Assembly (NCBI GenBank): GCA_937146765.1
Contig: CAKZRP010000051.1
Location: 46,679-110,678 of the forward strand
DNA from: an uncultured Paracoccaceae bacterium
GTDB taxonomy: Bacteria > Pseudomonadota > Alphaproteobacteria > Rhodobacterales > Rhodobacteraceae
DNA: 64,000 bases
Reading direction: 5' to 3'
The position numbers were made by a program, and so were the translations under genes. This document shows positions 8,153 to 17,830 of the stretch, piece after piece. How positions within the stretch are numbered: position 1 is the first letter of the stretch; every line of letters starts with the position of its first letter. Under the pieces are notes generated by a model, which worked only from the letters and a program-made list of their open reading frames with translations, was not told where the DNA came from and did no database searches.

Positions 8153-9583
8153 ATGACATCCGACTTTGGCGCCACGCGGCTGGGCCCTATCCTTTATTTT
8201 CGTGGCATGGCCGAGGGAGCCTTGCGCCTCGCGGTCATGGTGCTGCGCCCCAAAGGCGAGGTGCCGGGCGACCTCAGCGCCGAGGGGCAGACCCATGCCC
8301 CGCAGCCCCTGCGCGAGATCGGCGCCAATACGGTCTGGCGCTATGATTTCAGCCTGCCGCAAGGCGCGCCGGGCTATGCGCTGGAGGGCGAGAGCTACCC
8401 GGTCGAGACCAATGTGACAGGCGATCTGCGCTTTGCCTTTCTGTCCTGCAATGGCGAGGAAGAGGGGGATCTGGACCGTGACCACTTTGAGCGCAACGCC
8501 ATGTGGGCGGATATGTGCGAAGAGCACAAGAAACGCCCCTTTGCGCTGCTGTTGCAGGGTGGCGATCAGATCTATGCGGATGAGGCGACGAAGGGCCATC
8601 GGCTGACGGAGGACTGGCCCAAAGACTTTGAAAAACCGCGCGACGCCGAAGAGCTGGAGGAGCTCGCCGACCACCTGCGCAGCCGCTTTGCCGAGCGATA
8701 CGTGCAGGCGCTGTTTGGCGAGGCGCCGAGCTGGATCATGGCACGGGTTCCGACGCTGGCGATCTGGGACGATCATGACATCTGCGACGGCTGGGGCTCG
8801 CTCTATCGCGACCGCACCCTCTCCGAGGTGGGCCAATGCCTGTTTGACGTGGCGCGCGAGATGTATCTCTTGTTCCAGCACGCGGCGGTGGAGGCGGATA
8901 TTCCCGACCTATTCCTTGACCCCACCGGCACGTCGCTGTCCTGGCAGCGCACCTTGCCGGGCCTGTCGATTGTCGCGCCGGACCTGCGGGCTGAACGCGG
9001 GCGGCGGCAGGTGATGGGCGCCTACGGCTGGTCCGCGACCGAGGCGATGGAGCCAGGCGAAACCCATACCTTCCTTGTTTCCAGCGTGCCCTTGTTGGGG
9101 CCGCGCCTGTCGTTGGTCGAAGGCTTGCTGCTGATGCTTCCGACGATGCAGAAATACGAGGATGACCTGCGCGACCAATGGCAGAGCCGCGCCCATCGCA
9201 AGGAATGGGTGCGGATGCTGAAACAGGTGCTGAAATGGCGGCAGGTCGCGCCGGTGACGGTGCTCTCAGGCGAAATCCATCTCGCCACCCGGGCGGTGAT
9301 GGGCAAGGGCAAGAACCGCATCCAGCAGCTTGTCGCCTCGGGCATTGCCCATCGCGCGCCGCCGCAGGGCTATGCGCGCGGGCTGGGCGCACTGGCGGGC
9401 CTTGGCGACGCGCCGGTCAAGGGCCATCCGATCCGCATCCACCCGCTGCCCGGCAAAAAACAGCGCTACACGGCGGAACGCAACTATCTGGAATTGCGGC
9501 GCGATTCCGGGATCTGGAACGCGATCTGGCATCTGGAGGAGAGCGGCGCAACCCCACCGCTGGAACTCGACCGGCTGGAATGA
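8153..9583 (+). CDS. PhoD-like metallophosphatase family protein
   Basis: A 476-residue protein of the PhoD-like calcineurin-fold metallophosphatases. The metal-binding blocks are present: LLLQGGDQIYADE (about residue 133-145), IWDDHDICDGWGS (about 203-216) and VLSGEIHLATRAVMG (about 370-384). PhoD proteins hydrolyse phosphodiesters and phosphomonoesters. Unlike classical PhoD there is no Tat signal (the N terminus is MTSDFGATRLGPILYFRGM), so this one is probably cytoplasmic; its substrate is unknown. It seems to be transcribed from its own promoter in the 84-base gap after the FAH gene. Confidence 0.85.
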   Translation: MTSDFGATRLGPILYFRGMAEGALRLAVMVLRPKGEVPGDLSAEGQTHAPQPLREIGANTVWRYDFSLPQGAPGYALEGESYPVETNVTGDLRFAFLSCNGEEEGDLDRDHFERNAMWADMCEEHKKRPFALLLQGGDQIYADEATKGHRLTEDWPKDFEKPRDAEELEELADHLRSRFAERYVQALFGEAPSWIMARVPTLAIWDDHDICDGWGSLYRDRTLSEVGQCLFDVAREMYLLFQHAAVEADIPDLFLDPTGTSLSWQRTLPGLSIVAPDLRAERGRRQVMGAYGWSATEAMEPGETHTFLVSSVPLLGPRLSLVEGLLLMLPTMQKYEDDLRDQWQSRAHRKEWVRMLKQVLKWRQVAPVTVLSGEIHLATRAVMGKGKNRIQQLVASGIAHRAPPQGYARGLGALAGLGDAPVKGHPIRIHPLPGKKQRYTAERNYLELRRDSGIWNAIWHLEESGATPPLELDRLE

Positions 9584-9762
9584 TCCATTCACCTTTGCGA
9601 AATTTGTCTGAAGTTTTCCTTGCCGTGCCGGACCTGCGGAAAGTCAGCGTTAAGGTTCGAGGCCCATCCTGATCCCTATGCCAGGGGTGGCATTTGGGTG
9701 AGTGTTTACGGGGGAGGCGAGGCAGACCATGTCCGCTGGCCCTTGTTCGAAAGGGTTGGTGC
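9584..9762. other. Intergenic region with a small hairpin
   Basis: No gene is evident between the PhoD-like gene and the next start. The only structure I see is ATGCCA-GGGG-TGGCAT (9678-9693), a perfect 6-bp stem with a GGGG loop followed by TT; it could be a weak terminator or leader structure. Confidence 0.4.
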
Positions 9763-10194
9763 ATGGGCAAGCTGGGTTGGGGCAAGCAGGGTTCGGGACT
9801 GGGGCTGCGGCTGTGTGCTTGGGTCGCGCTGGTCTGGATGGTGGCGGGCATGATGGCCCCGGCGCTGGCCCGTTTGGACCATGCGACTCCGGTCAGCCTG
9901 CCAAGTGGTCCGCAGATCGCGACCCCGGCGGCGCCGCTGCGCAATGATGTCTTGGCCCCGCGGGATAGATCCTCCGGGGAGGCTGCGCTGGAGTCTGGGT
10001 TTCGCCGGGGCGGTTGGCGCTGCGAGGCGGTCTGCGATGGGCAGGGCCATCTACGCCAACGCTGTCTGACCCTTGAGGATCCGCGGCTGAGCGGCATGGG
10101 GCAAGCACTGGATCACCTCTCCAAGGCGCCCCAGCTGCGCAAGAGCCTCGATGATCTCGGGATCGACCCAGAAACAAACGGCCCGAGCTGCTGA
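9763..10194 (+). CDS. Hypothetical exported protein with paired cysteines
   Basis: I do not recognise this family. The 143-residue product starts with a positively charged stretch and a hydrophobic helix ending near ALA (GKLGWGKQGSGLGLRLCAWV, then VWMVAGMMAPALA), typical of a signal peptide. The mature part is about 100 residues with a Cys-containing block GGWRCEAVCDGQGHLRQRC and a final Cys, so disulphides in the periplasm are plausible. A weak ribosome site (AAAGGG) precedes the ATG. Its last codons lie inside the hairpin that terminates the opposing galU transcript. No neighbour suggests a role. Confidence 0.6.
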   Translation: MGKLGWGKQGSGLGLRLCAWVALVWMVAGMMAPALARLDHATPVSLPSGPQIATPAAPLRNDVLAPRDRSSGEAALESGFRRGGWRCEAVCDGQGHLRQRCLTLEDPRLSGMGQALDHLSKAPQLRKSLDDLGIDPETNGPSC

Positions 10195-10210
10195 GCGCAG
10201 TCGGGCCGTT
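10177..10210 (-). terminator. galU terminator overlapping the end of the opposing gene
   Basis: AACGGCCCGA (10177-10186) pairs with TCGGGCCGTT (10201-10210), a 10-bp stem; on the minus strand it is followed by TGTTTC. It sits 24 bases after the galU stop, and its left arm lies within the last codons of the convergent hypothetical gene. Confidence 0.7.
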
Positions 10211-10233
10211 GCACCTGTTCAAAATGCGCGCGA

Positions 10234-11127
10234 TTACTCGGCGGCGCTGGCGTTCAACGCGACCTGATTGACAAAGGCCATCATGTCGTCGCGCAGGTCC
10301 TCCCGGGCGAGGGCAAAGGCCACGGTTGCCTGCAGGAAGCCGGACTTGGAACCGCAGTCAAAGCGCTGCCCCTTGAAGCGATAGCCGTAGACCGGCTGCT
10401 CCTTCTCGATGTCCTGGGCAATGGCGTCGGTCAGCTGGATCTCGCCTCCGGCGCCCTTTTTCATCTTGTTGAGGTTCTTCATCACCGAGGGGGAGAGGAT
10501 ATAGCGCCCGATCACCGCGAGGTTGGACGGCGCTTCGCCCGCGGCGGGTTTTTCCACCATGCCCTTGACCGAGACGATCTTGCCCATGTCTTCCTTCACG
10601 TCGAGGACGCCGTAGGAGGAGGCCTTCTCCGGGGCGACCTCCATCGCGGCGACCATATTGCCGCCGGTCTCCTCATAGGCCTCCACCATCTGCTGCAGGC
10701 AGGGTTTTTCCGCCGCGATCACGTCGTCTGGCAGGATGACGGCAAAGGGCTCGTTGGCGATCAGGCGACGGGCGCACCAGACCGCGTGACCAAGGCCGAG
10801 GGCCTGATGCTGGCGGATATAGGCGATGGCGCCGGAGTCCATATAGGTGTCCTTCAGGATCTCCAAGAGATCATCCTTGCCCTTCTTGCGCAGCTCCTGC
10901 TCCAGGATGGGGGAGTGGTCGAAGTAGTCCTCCAGCGCGCTCTTGCCGCGCGAGGTGACAAAGATGAACTCCTTGATGCCCGCCGCGCGGGCCTCGTCGA
11001 TTGCGTATTGAACCAGCGGGCGGTCAACGAGGGTCATGATCTCCTTCGGCACGGATTTCGTAGCCGGGAGGAACCGGGTCCCGAGCCCTGCGACCGGAAA
11101 GATCGCCTTGGTTACCTTTTTACGCAT
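10234..11127 (-). CDS. galU: UTP-glucose-1-phosphate uridylyltransferase
   Basis: Makes UDP-glucose from UTP and glucose-1-phosphate, for exopolysaccharide, lipopolysaccharide and glycolipid synthesis. The 297-residue length is normal. The nucleotide-binding motif GLGTRFLPATKSVPKEI is at residues about 14-30, with FAVILPDDVI, GVLDV and the VEKP segment following in family order. It is a single-gene unit with its own terminator, separated by 195 bases from the polyol operon. Confidence 0.96.
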   Translation of the reverse strand: MRKKVTKAIFPVAGLGTRFLPATKSVPKEIMTLVDRPLVQYAIDEARAAGIKEFIFVTSRGKSALEDYFDHSPILEQELRKKGKDDLLEILKDTYMDSGAIAYIRQHQALGLGHAVWCARRLIANEPFAVILPDDVIAAEKPCLQQMVEAYEETGGNMVAAMEVAPEKASSYGVLDVKEDMGKIVSVKGMVEKPAAGEAPSNLAVIGRYILSPSVMKNLNKMKKGAGGEIQLTDAIAQDIEKEQPVYGYRFKGQRFDCGSKSGFLQATVAFALAREDLRDDMMAFVNQVALNASAAE

Positions 11128-11255
11128 AATATAACTCCACCAAATTGGGTCTTTGCAGATTCTGCATCAGCTTACTTAGCCTGTGTTACGAGGCTGTGGC
11201 AGTGGGATTAACAATAAGGCCTAATTCGGGTTTTACAAAGCCTCAGGCACGGGAA

Positions 11256-11285
11256 CGCCGGCACCCTAAAGGATTGGGGCCGGCG
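11256..11285 (-). terminator. Hairpin after the mannitol dehydrogenase gene
   Basis: CGCCGGC-A-CCC (11256-11266) pairs with GGGGCCGGCG (11276-11285) with one bulged A. It lies about 38 bases downstream of the mtlK stop. The minus-strand tail (TTCCCGT) is not a good T-run, so termination may be partial. Confidence 0.45.
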
Positions 11286-11322
11286 TAGAGGTGTCGGGGA
11301 CCTCAGACTTTGGTTCAGGGGT

Positions 11323-12798
11323 TCAGGTGCCGTGATAGTGGCGCAGGGTGGCGCGGGTGCCCTCCTCCCACAAGAGGGTGAGCCAGCGGGCAAAGGCCCT
11401 GGCAAACCGGGGCTCCTGCGTCAGCGCCCCGTAGAGGCCTTCCTGCGCCAGCCAGAGGCCGGGGGCATCCTTGGCCGCGAGGGCGCAGACGCAGAGTTCG
11501 TCCCATTTGGGATCGTTGGGCTCGATCACGCTGCCATCCTCGCGGGTGCCGGCGCACATGCGGCACCAGAGGGCCTCCACCAGGGCCAGTCCCTCGACCG
11601 GGCCACCGGCCGCCAGCGCCTCGCGCAGGATCGGCAAAAGGAAGCCGGTGTGGCGGGAAGAGCCGTCGAAGGCCACCCGCCGGGTGGTGTCGCGGATGGC
11701 AGGGTTGGAGAACCGCGCAGCGATCAGATCCACATAGGCGGCAGGGGTAAATTCCGGCACCGGATGGACGTAGGGGGCGATCTCCTCGGTTTCCACCTTG
11801 CGGAAGAGTGCGGCGATATCCGCGTCTTCCATGCAGTCGGAGATGGTGGTGCAGGACAACAGCTCGCCCGCATTGGCGATCACTTGATGGCCAGCGTTCA
11901 GGATGCGGATCTTCATCGTCTCATAGGAATGCACCGCATCGGTAAAAGTGGCGCCCACCCTGTCCCAATCCGGACGGCCAGCGCAGAAGGCGTCCTCGAT
12001 CACCCATTGGCGGTAAGGCTCGTGGGTCACCGGGGCCTGATCGGCAATGCCGAGGTCCGCCGCGCGGGTGATTTCGGCCGGGCCGGTGGCGGGGACGATG
12101 CAATCGACCATGGAATTGGGAAAGCTGCACTGCGTCGCGATCCAATCCGCCAGCTCTGCCTCCTGCGCGCGGGCGAGGCCCAGCACTGTCTGCCGGGTGA
12201 TCGCACCATTGCCTTGCAGGTTGTCGCAGCTCTGCACGGTGAAGGGGCCAAGGCCCGCCGCGCGGCGGGCGCGCAGGGCAGCCACGATGGCGCCGAAGGC
12301 CGTGCGCGGGGCGTCCGGATGGGCGATATCGTGCTGGATGTCGGCATGGGCGAGGTCGAAGCCGCCCGCGACCGGATCCTGATAGTAACCGCCTTCGGTC
12401 ACGGTGAGGGCGACGATGCGGATCTCTGCCCGCGCCATGGCGGCGATCAGCGCGCCATTGCCTTCCTCGATCGGCAGGTAGTCGATCATCGAGCCGACCA
12501 CCTCGGCGGAGGTGCTGTCGGGGGAGAGCTCGATCAGGGTGGTCAGGCAATCCTGGGCCAGCAGACGGTCACGCATGGCGGCGTCATAGGGGCGCACGCC
12601 GGCGCCGAGGATCGCCCAATCCAAGGCCTCGCCCTGCTGCATCAGCCGGTGCAGATACCAGGACTGATGCGCGCGATGAAAATTGCCGAGCCCGATATGG
12701 ACGATGCCGGGGGTCAGAGCGCCGCGGTCGTAGGAGGGGCGGGCAATGGCCTCGGGGAGGGAGGCCAGAGTGGTGTTTGACAGGGGCAGCGTGGTCAT
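11323..12798 (-). CDS. mtlK: Mannitol 2-dehydrogenase
   Basis: Oxidises D-mannitol (and related polyols) to D-fructose with NAD+. At 491 residues it has the length of the long-chain polyol dehydrogenases. The N-terminal nucleotide-binding region is VHIGLGNFHRAHQ, and the catalytic Lys-Asn-His set is in YETMKIRILNAGHQVIANAG. It is the last gene of the polyol operon and its start overlaps the stop of smoS by one base, as in the smo cluster described in Rhodobacter sphaeroides. Confidence 0.95.
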   Translation of the reverse strand: MTTLPLSNTTLASLPEAIARPSYDRGALTPGIVHIGLGNFHRAHQSWYLHRLMQQGEALDWAILGAGVRPYDAAMRDRLLAQDCLTTLIELSPDSTSAEVVGSMIDYLPIEEGNGALIAAMARAEIRIVALTVTEGGYYQDPVAGGFDLAHADIQHDIAHPDAPRTAFGAIVAALRARRAAGLGPFTVQSCDNLQGNGAITRQTVLGLARAQEAELADWIATQCSFPNSMVDCIVPATGPAEITRAADLGIADQAPVTHEPYRQWVIEDAFCAGRPDWDRVGATFTDAVHSYETMKIRILNAGHQVIANAGELLSCTTISDCMEDADIAALFRKVETEEIAPYVHPVPEFTPAAYVDLIAARFSNPAIRDTTRRVAFDGSSRHTGFLLPILREALAAGGPVEGLALVEALWCRMCAGTREDGSVIEPNDPKWDELCVCALAAKDAPGLWLAQEGLYGALTQEPRFARAFARWLTLLWEEGTRATLRHYHGT

Positions 12799-13564
12799 CA
12801 GCTCATCCAGTTTCCGCCGTCGACATTATAGGTCTGGGCCACCACGTAGTCGGCGTCGTGACTGGCCAGAAAGATCGCCATGCCGGTAAGATCGTCCGCG
12901 GTGCCCATGCGCCCGAAGGGCACGGCCTCGCCGACTTCGCGTTTCTTCTGACCGGGGGCCTTGTTCTCGTATTTGGCAAAGAAGGCATCGACCCCGTCCC
13001 AATGCTCGCCGTCCACCACGCCGGGGGCGATGGCGTTGACGTTGATGCCATGCTGGATCAGGTTCAGGCCCGCCGACTGGGTGAGGCTGATGATCGCCGC
13101 CTTGGAGGCGCAATAGACTGCCACCAGCGCCTCACCCCGACGGCCGGCCTGGCTCGCCATGTTGATGATCTTGCCGCCGCCGCCGCGCGCGATCATGTGC
13201 TTGGAGACCGCCTTCATCATGAAGAGCGTGCCCGCAACATTGATCTCAAAGACCCGGTCGTAATCGGCGCGGGTGATCTCCACGATCGGTGCGGCGGAGA
13301 AGATCGCGGCATTGTTGACAAGGATGTCGATGCGCCCGAGCGCCTCGACCGTCTGGTCGACACAGGCGTCGATGCTCTCCTGCCGGGTCACATCGAGTTC
13401 CACCGCAACCGCCCTGTCGCCGAGCTCGGCAGCGGTGGCGGCGGCGCGGGCGGTGTCGATATCTGCGATGGCAACCTCGGCTCCTTCGCGGATGTAAGCC
13501 TCCGCAAAGGCGCGACCGATACCGCGCGCAGCACCCGTAATCAGGGCTTTCTTGCCATCGAGTC

Positions 13565-13568
<4 letters not shown>
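12798..13568 (-). CDS. smoS: Sorbitol (glucitol) dehydrogenase, short-chain dehydrogenase
   Basis: A 256-residue short-chain dehydrogenase converting sorbitol to fructose (and galactitol to tagatose in characterised homologues) with NAD+. The cofactor motif TGAARGIG is at residues 11-18, NNAA near 88, and the catalytic Ser and YCASK follow in order ([20 protein letters not shown]). Placement between the transporter ATPase and mannitol dehydrogenase and close resemblance to Rhodobacter SmoS support the assignment. It overlaps the upstream ATPase gene by ATGA. Confidence 0.94.
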
Positions 13569-14572
<1,004 letters not shown>

Positions 14573-14584
14573 GTTTCGTCGTCC

Positions 14585-15415
14585 TTATTTCACAGCGCCA
14601 AAGGTGAGGCCGCGCACAAGTTGTTTCTGGCTGAACCAGCCAAGGATCAGGATCGGCGCGATGGCCATGGTGGAGGCCGCGCTGAGTTTTGCGTAAAACA
14701 GGCCCTCGGGGCTCGAGTAGCTGGCGATGAAGGCGGTGAGCGGGGCCGCCTTGGCCGCCGTCAGGTTCAGCGTCCAGAAGGCCTCGTTCCAGGCGAGGAT
14801 CACGTTCAGGAGCAGCGTCGAGGCGATGCCCGGGATGGCCATCGGCGTCAGCACGTAGAGGATTTCCTCTTTCAGGGTTGCCCCATCCATGCGGGCCGCT
14901 TCCAGGATTTCGCCGGGGATCTCCTTGAAATAGGTGTAGAGCATCCAGACGATGATCGGCAGGTTGCAGAGCATCAGCACCACGATGAGGCCGGAGCGGG
15001 TGTCGAGGATGCCAAGGCGGATGAAGATCAGGTAGATCGGGTAGAGCACGCCGACCGCGGGCAGCATCTTGGTGGAGAGCATCCACAAGAGGATGTCCTT
15101 GGTCCGGTTCGAGGGCACAAAGGCCATCGACCAGGCCGCCGGGATCGCCACGAGGATGCCGAGCAGGGTTGAGCCGCCCGCAATCGCGATCGAGTTCCAC
15201 AGGAAGCGCATGTAGTCGGAGCGCTCCTGCACCACGGCGTAGTTTTCCAGCGTCCAGTCGAAGAAGAAGAACAGCGGCGGGTCGTTGATCGCCTGCGCCT
15301 CGGTCTTGAAGGAGGTCAGGATGGTCCAGAGGATCGGGAAGAAGATCAAGAGGCCAACAGCCCAGGCGGCGGCGGTGTTGAACGCCTTGCGTTGCGGGGT
15401 GACGGAACGAGCCAT
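14585..15415 (-). CDS. smoG: Polyol ABC transporter inner-membrane permease
   Basis: A 276-residue CUT1-family permease (MalG-like) with six predicted membrane helices beginning AAAWAVGLLIFFPILWTIL. The EAA loop that docks the ATPase reads EAARMDGATLKEEILYVLTP. Fifteen bases separate it from smoF, consistent with one polyol transport operon. Confidence 0.93.
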   Translation of the reverse strand: MARSVTPQRKAFNTAAAWAVGLLIFFPILWTILTSFKTEAQAINDPPLFFFFDWTLENYAVVQERSDYMRFLWNSIAIAGGSTLLGILVAIPAAWSMAFVPSNRTKDILLWMLSTKMLPAVGVLYPIYLIFIRLGILDTRSGLIVVLMLCNLPIIVWMLYTYFKEIPGEILEAARMDGATLKEEILYVLTPMAIPGIASTLLLNVILAWNEAFWTLNLTAAKAAPLTAFIASYSSPEGLFYAKLSAASTMAIAPILILGWFSQKQLVRGLTFGAVK

Positions 15416-15430
15416 AGTGGTGATCCTCCC

Positions 15431-16297
15431 TTAGGCGTCGAGGTTCTTGCCGACGATGCGCATCAGGAAGGCGGCAACGATATTGGCAAGGATGATGGCA
15501 TAGACACCGCCGGCGGAACCGAGGCCGACGTTCTGGCTCTCCAGCACGCGCTGGAAGATCAGATAGGTGAGGGTGCGGGTGCCGAAGGAGCCTTGGGTGG
15601 TCACGAAGATCTCGGCAAAGATCGACAACAGGAAGATGGTCTGGATCAGCACCACCACGGTGATCGCGCGCCCGAGGTGCGGCAGGATGATATAGCCGAA
15701 GCGGGCCACCGGGCTGGCACCGTCCATCTCGGCGGCTTCCAGTTGTTCGCTGTCCAGCGACTGGATCGCGGTCAGCAGGATCAGGGTGGCAAAGGGCAGC
15801 CACTGCCAGCTAACGATCAGGATGATCGACTGCATCGAAGCCTCGGAGAGCCAGGATATGGGTTCCGCCCCGAAGAATTTCCAAAGATGCGCAAAGAGCC
15901 CGTTCACGGGGTCCATGAACATGTTCTTCCACACCAGCGCAGAGACGGTGGGCATCACGAAGAAAGGCGCGATGACGAGAATGCGCACCACGCCCTGGCC
16001 CCACATGGGTTGATCGAGCAGGAGTGCCAGCGCCACGCCGAGGACGACGGTGATGGCAAGAACGCCACCCACGATCACAAGCGTTGCCTGAACGCTGGGC
16101 CAGAAGGCGGACGAGTCGATGAAGCGGATGTAGTTGTCGAACCCGACCCAGCCCAGATCACCGCCACGCAGCGGCAGGTACTTCTTGAACGAGAAGAATA
16201 GGGTCATCGTCAGCGGAACGAGCATCCAGCCGAGCAGCAGGACGACGGCAGGGGCCATCATCAGGCGCGCGGCAGAGCGGGAATGCTGGGTTGCCAT
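15431..16297 (-). CDS. smoF: Polyol ABC transporter inner-membrane permease
   Basis: MalF-like CUT1 permease of about 288 residues. It starts MATQHSRSAARLMMAPAVVLL with the first membrane helix directly after; the EAA loop is EAAEMDGASPVARFGYIILP. An ATG-start at 16297 is favoured over an upstream in-frame codon because a GGAG-containing site (GAGTCCCCC complement region) lies just before it and the family starts with this short N terminus. Pairs with SmoG. Confidence 0.93.
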   Translation of the reverse strand: MATQHSRSAARLMMAPAVVLLLGWMLVPLTMTLFFSFKKYLPLRGGDLGWVGFDNYIRFIDSSAFWPSVQATLVIVGGVLAITVVLGVALALLLDQPMWGQGVVRILVIAPFFVMPTVSALVWKNMFMDPVNGLFAHLWKFFGAEPISWLSEASMQSIILIVSWQWLPFATLILLTAIQSLDSEQLEAAEMDGASPVARFGYIILPHLGRAITVVVLIQTIFLLSIFAEIFVTTQGSFGTRTLTYLIFQRVLESQNVGLGSAGGVYAIILANIVAAFLMRIVGKNLDA

Positions 16298-16346
16298 GGG
16301 GGACTCCTCAACAGACAGGTCGGACCCGTCCATGAATGCGATGGAG

Positions 16347-16387
16347 AAAAAAAGGGCCAGGGTTCGCGCGTTGCGAAAGCCCTGGCC
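16347..16387 (-). terminator. Intercistronic hairpin with T-run between smoE and smoF
   Basis: GGCCAGGG (16355-16362) pairs with CCCTGGCC (16380-16387); an inner TTCGC/GCGAA stem extends it across a small bulge. On the minus strand the hairpin is followed by seven T residues (16353-16347). It lies directly after the smoE stop and 50 bases before smoF. A partial terminator or 3'-end stabiliser here would give more binding protein than permease. Confidence 0.75.
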
Positions 16388-16401
16388 GAGGAGGAGTGAC
16401 G

Positions 16402-17712
16402 TTAGTAGCCTGCGGCTTCCATTTCGTCGGTGGTGAGGGCCTGTGCCTTGGCCAGAGCCTCATCCACGGTTTGCTGACCGGCGAGGGCCGCCGAGAATTC
16501 CTGACCCACCTGGGTGCCGATGCCTGCGAATTCCGGGATCGCCACGAATTGAACGCCGGTATAGGGGACCGGATCGACGGTCGGCTGGGTCGGGTCAGCC
16601 GCGTTGATGGAGTTCAGGGTCATCGCTGCGAAAGGTGCCGCGTCGAGGTAAGCCTGGTTTTCATAGAGCGAGGTCCGGGTGCCCGGGGGGACGTTTGCCC
16701 AACCTTCCTTGGAAGCGACCAGCTCGGTATAGCCCTTGGAGGTTGCCCATTCGATGAAGGTCTTGGCCTCTTCGGTGGCGTCAGAGCCTGCCGGAACCGC
16801 GAGGGTCCAGGCCCAGAGCCAGTTGCCACGCTTGCCAAGGCCATTGTCCGGTGCCAGTGCAAAGCCGACCTGATCCGCCACGGTGGAGTCGTTGGGGTTG
16901 GTCACGAAGGAGGCCGCCACGGTGGCGTCGATCCACATGCCGCATTTGCCCTGCTGGAACAGCGACAGGTTCTCGTTGAAGCCGTTGGTGGAGGCACCCG
17001 GAGGACCGTAGTTGGTCATCAGGTCCATGTAGAAGGTCAGGGTGTTTTTCCAGGCTTCGGAGTCGAACTGCGCGGTCCACTCCTCGTCGAACCACTTGGC
17101 CCCGAAGGAGTTGGACATGGCGGTCAGGAAGGCCATGTTCTCGCCCCAGCCGGCCTTGCCGCGCAGACAGATGCCGTAGATTTCGCCATCCTTGTCGGTC
17201 ATGCCAGCGGCGGCTTCTTTGATGAACTCCCAGGTGGGGGCTTCCGGCATCTCGAGGCCGGCTTTCTCCATCAGGTCCTTGCGGTACATGACCATGGAGC
17301 TTTCGCCGTAGAAGGGCGCCGCATAGAGGGTGCCGTCGACGGTCAGACCGCCACGGATCGCGGGCAGGATGTCATCCGCGTCCCAGGCCTCGGGCATGTC
17401 GTTGAGCGAGACCAGCCAATCGTTCTTGGCCCAGATCGGAACCTCGTAGGTGCCGATGGTCATCACGTCGAACTGGCCGCCCTTGGAGGCGATGTCCTGG
17501 GTGACGCGCTGGCGCAGCACGTTCTCTTCCAGGGTGACCCACTCCAGCTTGATGTCGGGGTGCTGTGCGGTGAAGTCATCTGCCAGACCCTGCATGCGGA
17601 TCATGTCGCCGTTGTTGACGGTGGCAATGGTGACTGTGGTTTCGGCCTGGACAGCGCCAGTGGCGATGACCGCAAGTGCCGATGCCGCACAAAGTGCGTT
17701 TCTCAGGTACAT
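16402..17712 (-). CDS. smoE: Polyol ABC transporter substrate-binding protein
   Basis: A 436-residue periplasmic binding protein of the family-1 (MalE-like) type. The signal peptide is MYLRNALCAASALAVIATGA ending VQA, with mature ETTVTIATVNNGDMI. A GGGAGGA site five bases upstream fixes the start at 17712. It captures sorbitol and mannitol for SmoFGK. First gene of the operon, with a perfect 20-bp palindrome 71-90 bases before its start. Confidence 0.94.
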   Translation of the reverse strand: MYLRNALCAASALAVIATGAVQAETTVTIATVNNGDMIRMQGLADDFTAQHPDIKLEWVTLEENVLRQRVTQDIASKGGQFDVMTIGTYEVPIWAKNDWLVSLNDMPEAWDADDILPAIRGGLTVDGTLYAAPFYGESSMVMYRKDLMEKAGLEMPEAPTWEFIKEAAAGMTDKDGEIYGICLRGKAGWGENMAFLTAMSNSFGAKWFDEEWTAQFDSEAWKNTLTFYMDLMTNYGPPGASTNGFNENLSLFQQGKCGMWIDATVAASFVTNPNDSTVADQVGFALAPDNGLGKRGNWLWAWTLAVPAGSDATEEAKTFIEWATSKGYTELVASKEGWANVPPGTRTSLYENQAYLDAAPFAAMTLNSINAADPTQPTVDPVPYTGVQFVAIPEFAGIGTQVGQEFSAALAGQQTVDEALAKAQALTTDEMEAAGY

Positions 17713-17782
17713 CCGTTTCCTCCCTAGTGTCTGGATGTTGTGCAGACACGGTAGGGCGATGCCCAAGGTTTCGTCAATTAAA

Positions 17783-17802
17783 AATTTTACGCGCGTAAAA
17801 TT
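17783..17802. promoter_or_regulatory. Operator palindrome upstream of the polyol operon
   Basis: AATTTTACGCGCGTAAAATT is a perfect 20-bp inverted repeat with the central CG typical of LacI-family operators. It lies between smoE and the LacI-type gene. A related sequence, TTTACGGGCGCAAA, occurs before the regulator's own gene (18938-18951); the 14-bp cores differ at two positions. Confidence 0.75.
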
Positions 17803-17830
17803 AATGGTCGGATCTTGATTTCTCAGGACC

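Noticed and set aside
6770..8881. A 703-codon open frame on the minus strand opposite the AraC-type regulator, FAH and PhoD-like genes
   Set aside because: High-GC codon bias of the plus-strand genes leaves the opposite frame open; the plus strand carries three recognisable proteins with motifs and ribosome sites, the minus frame none.
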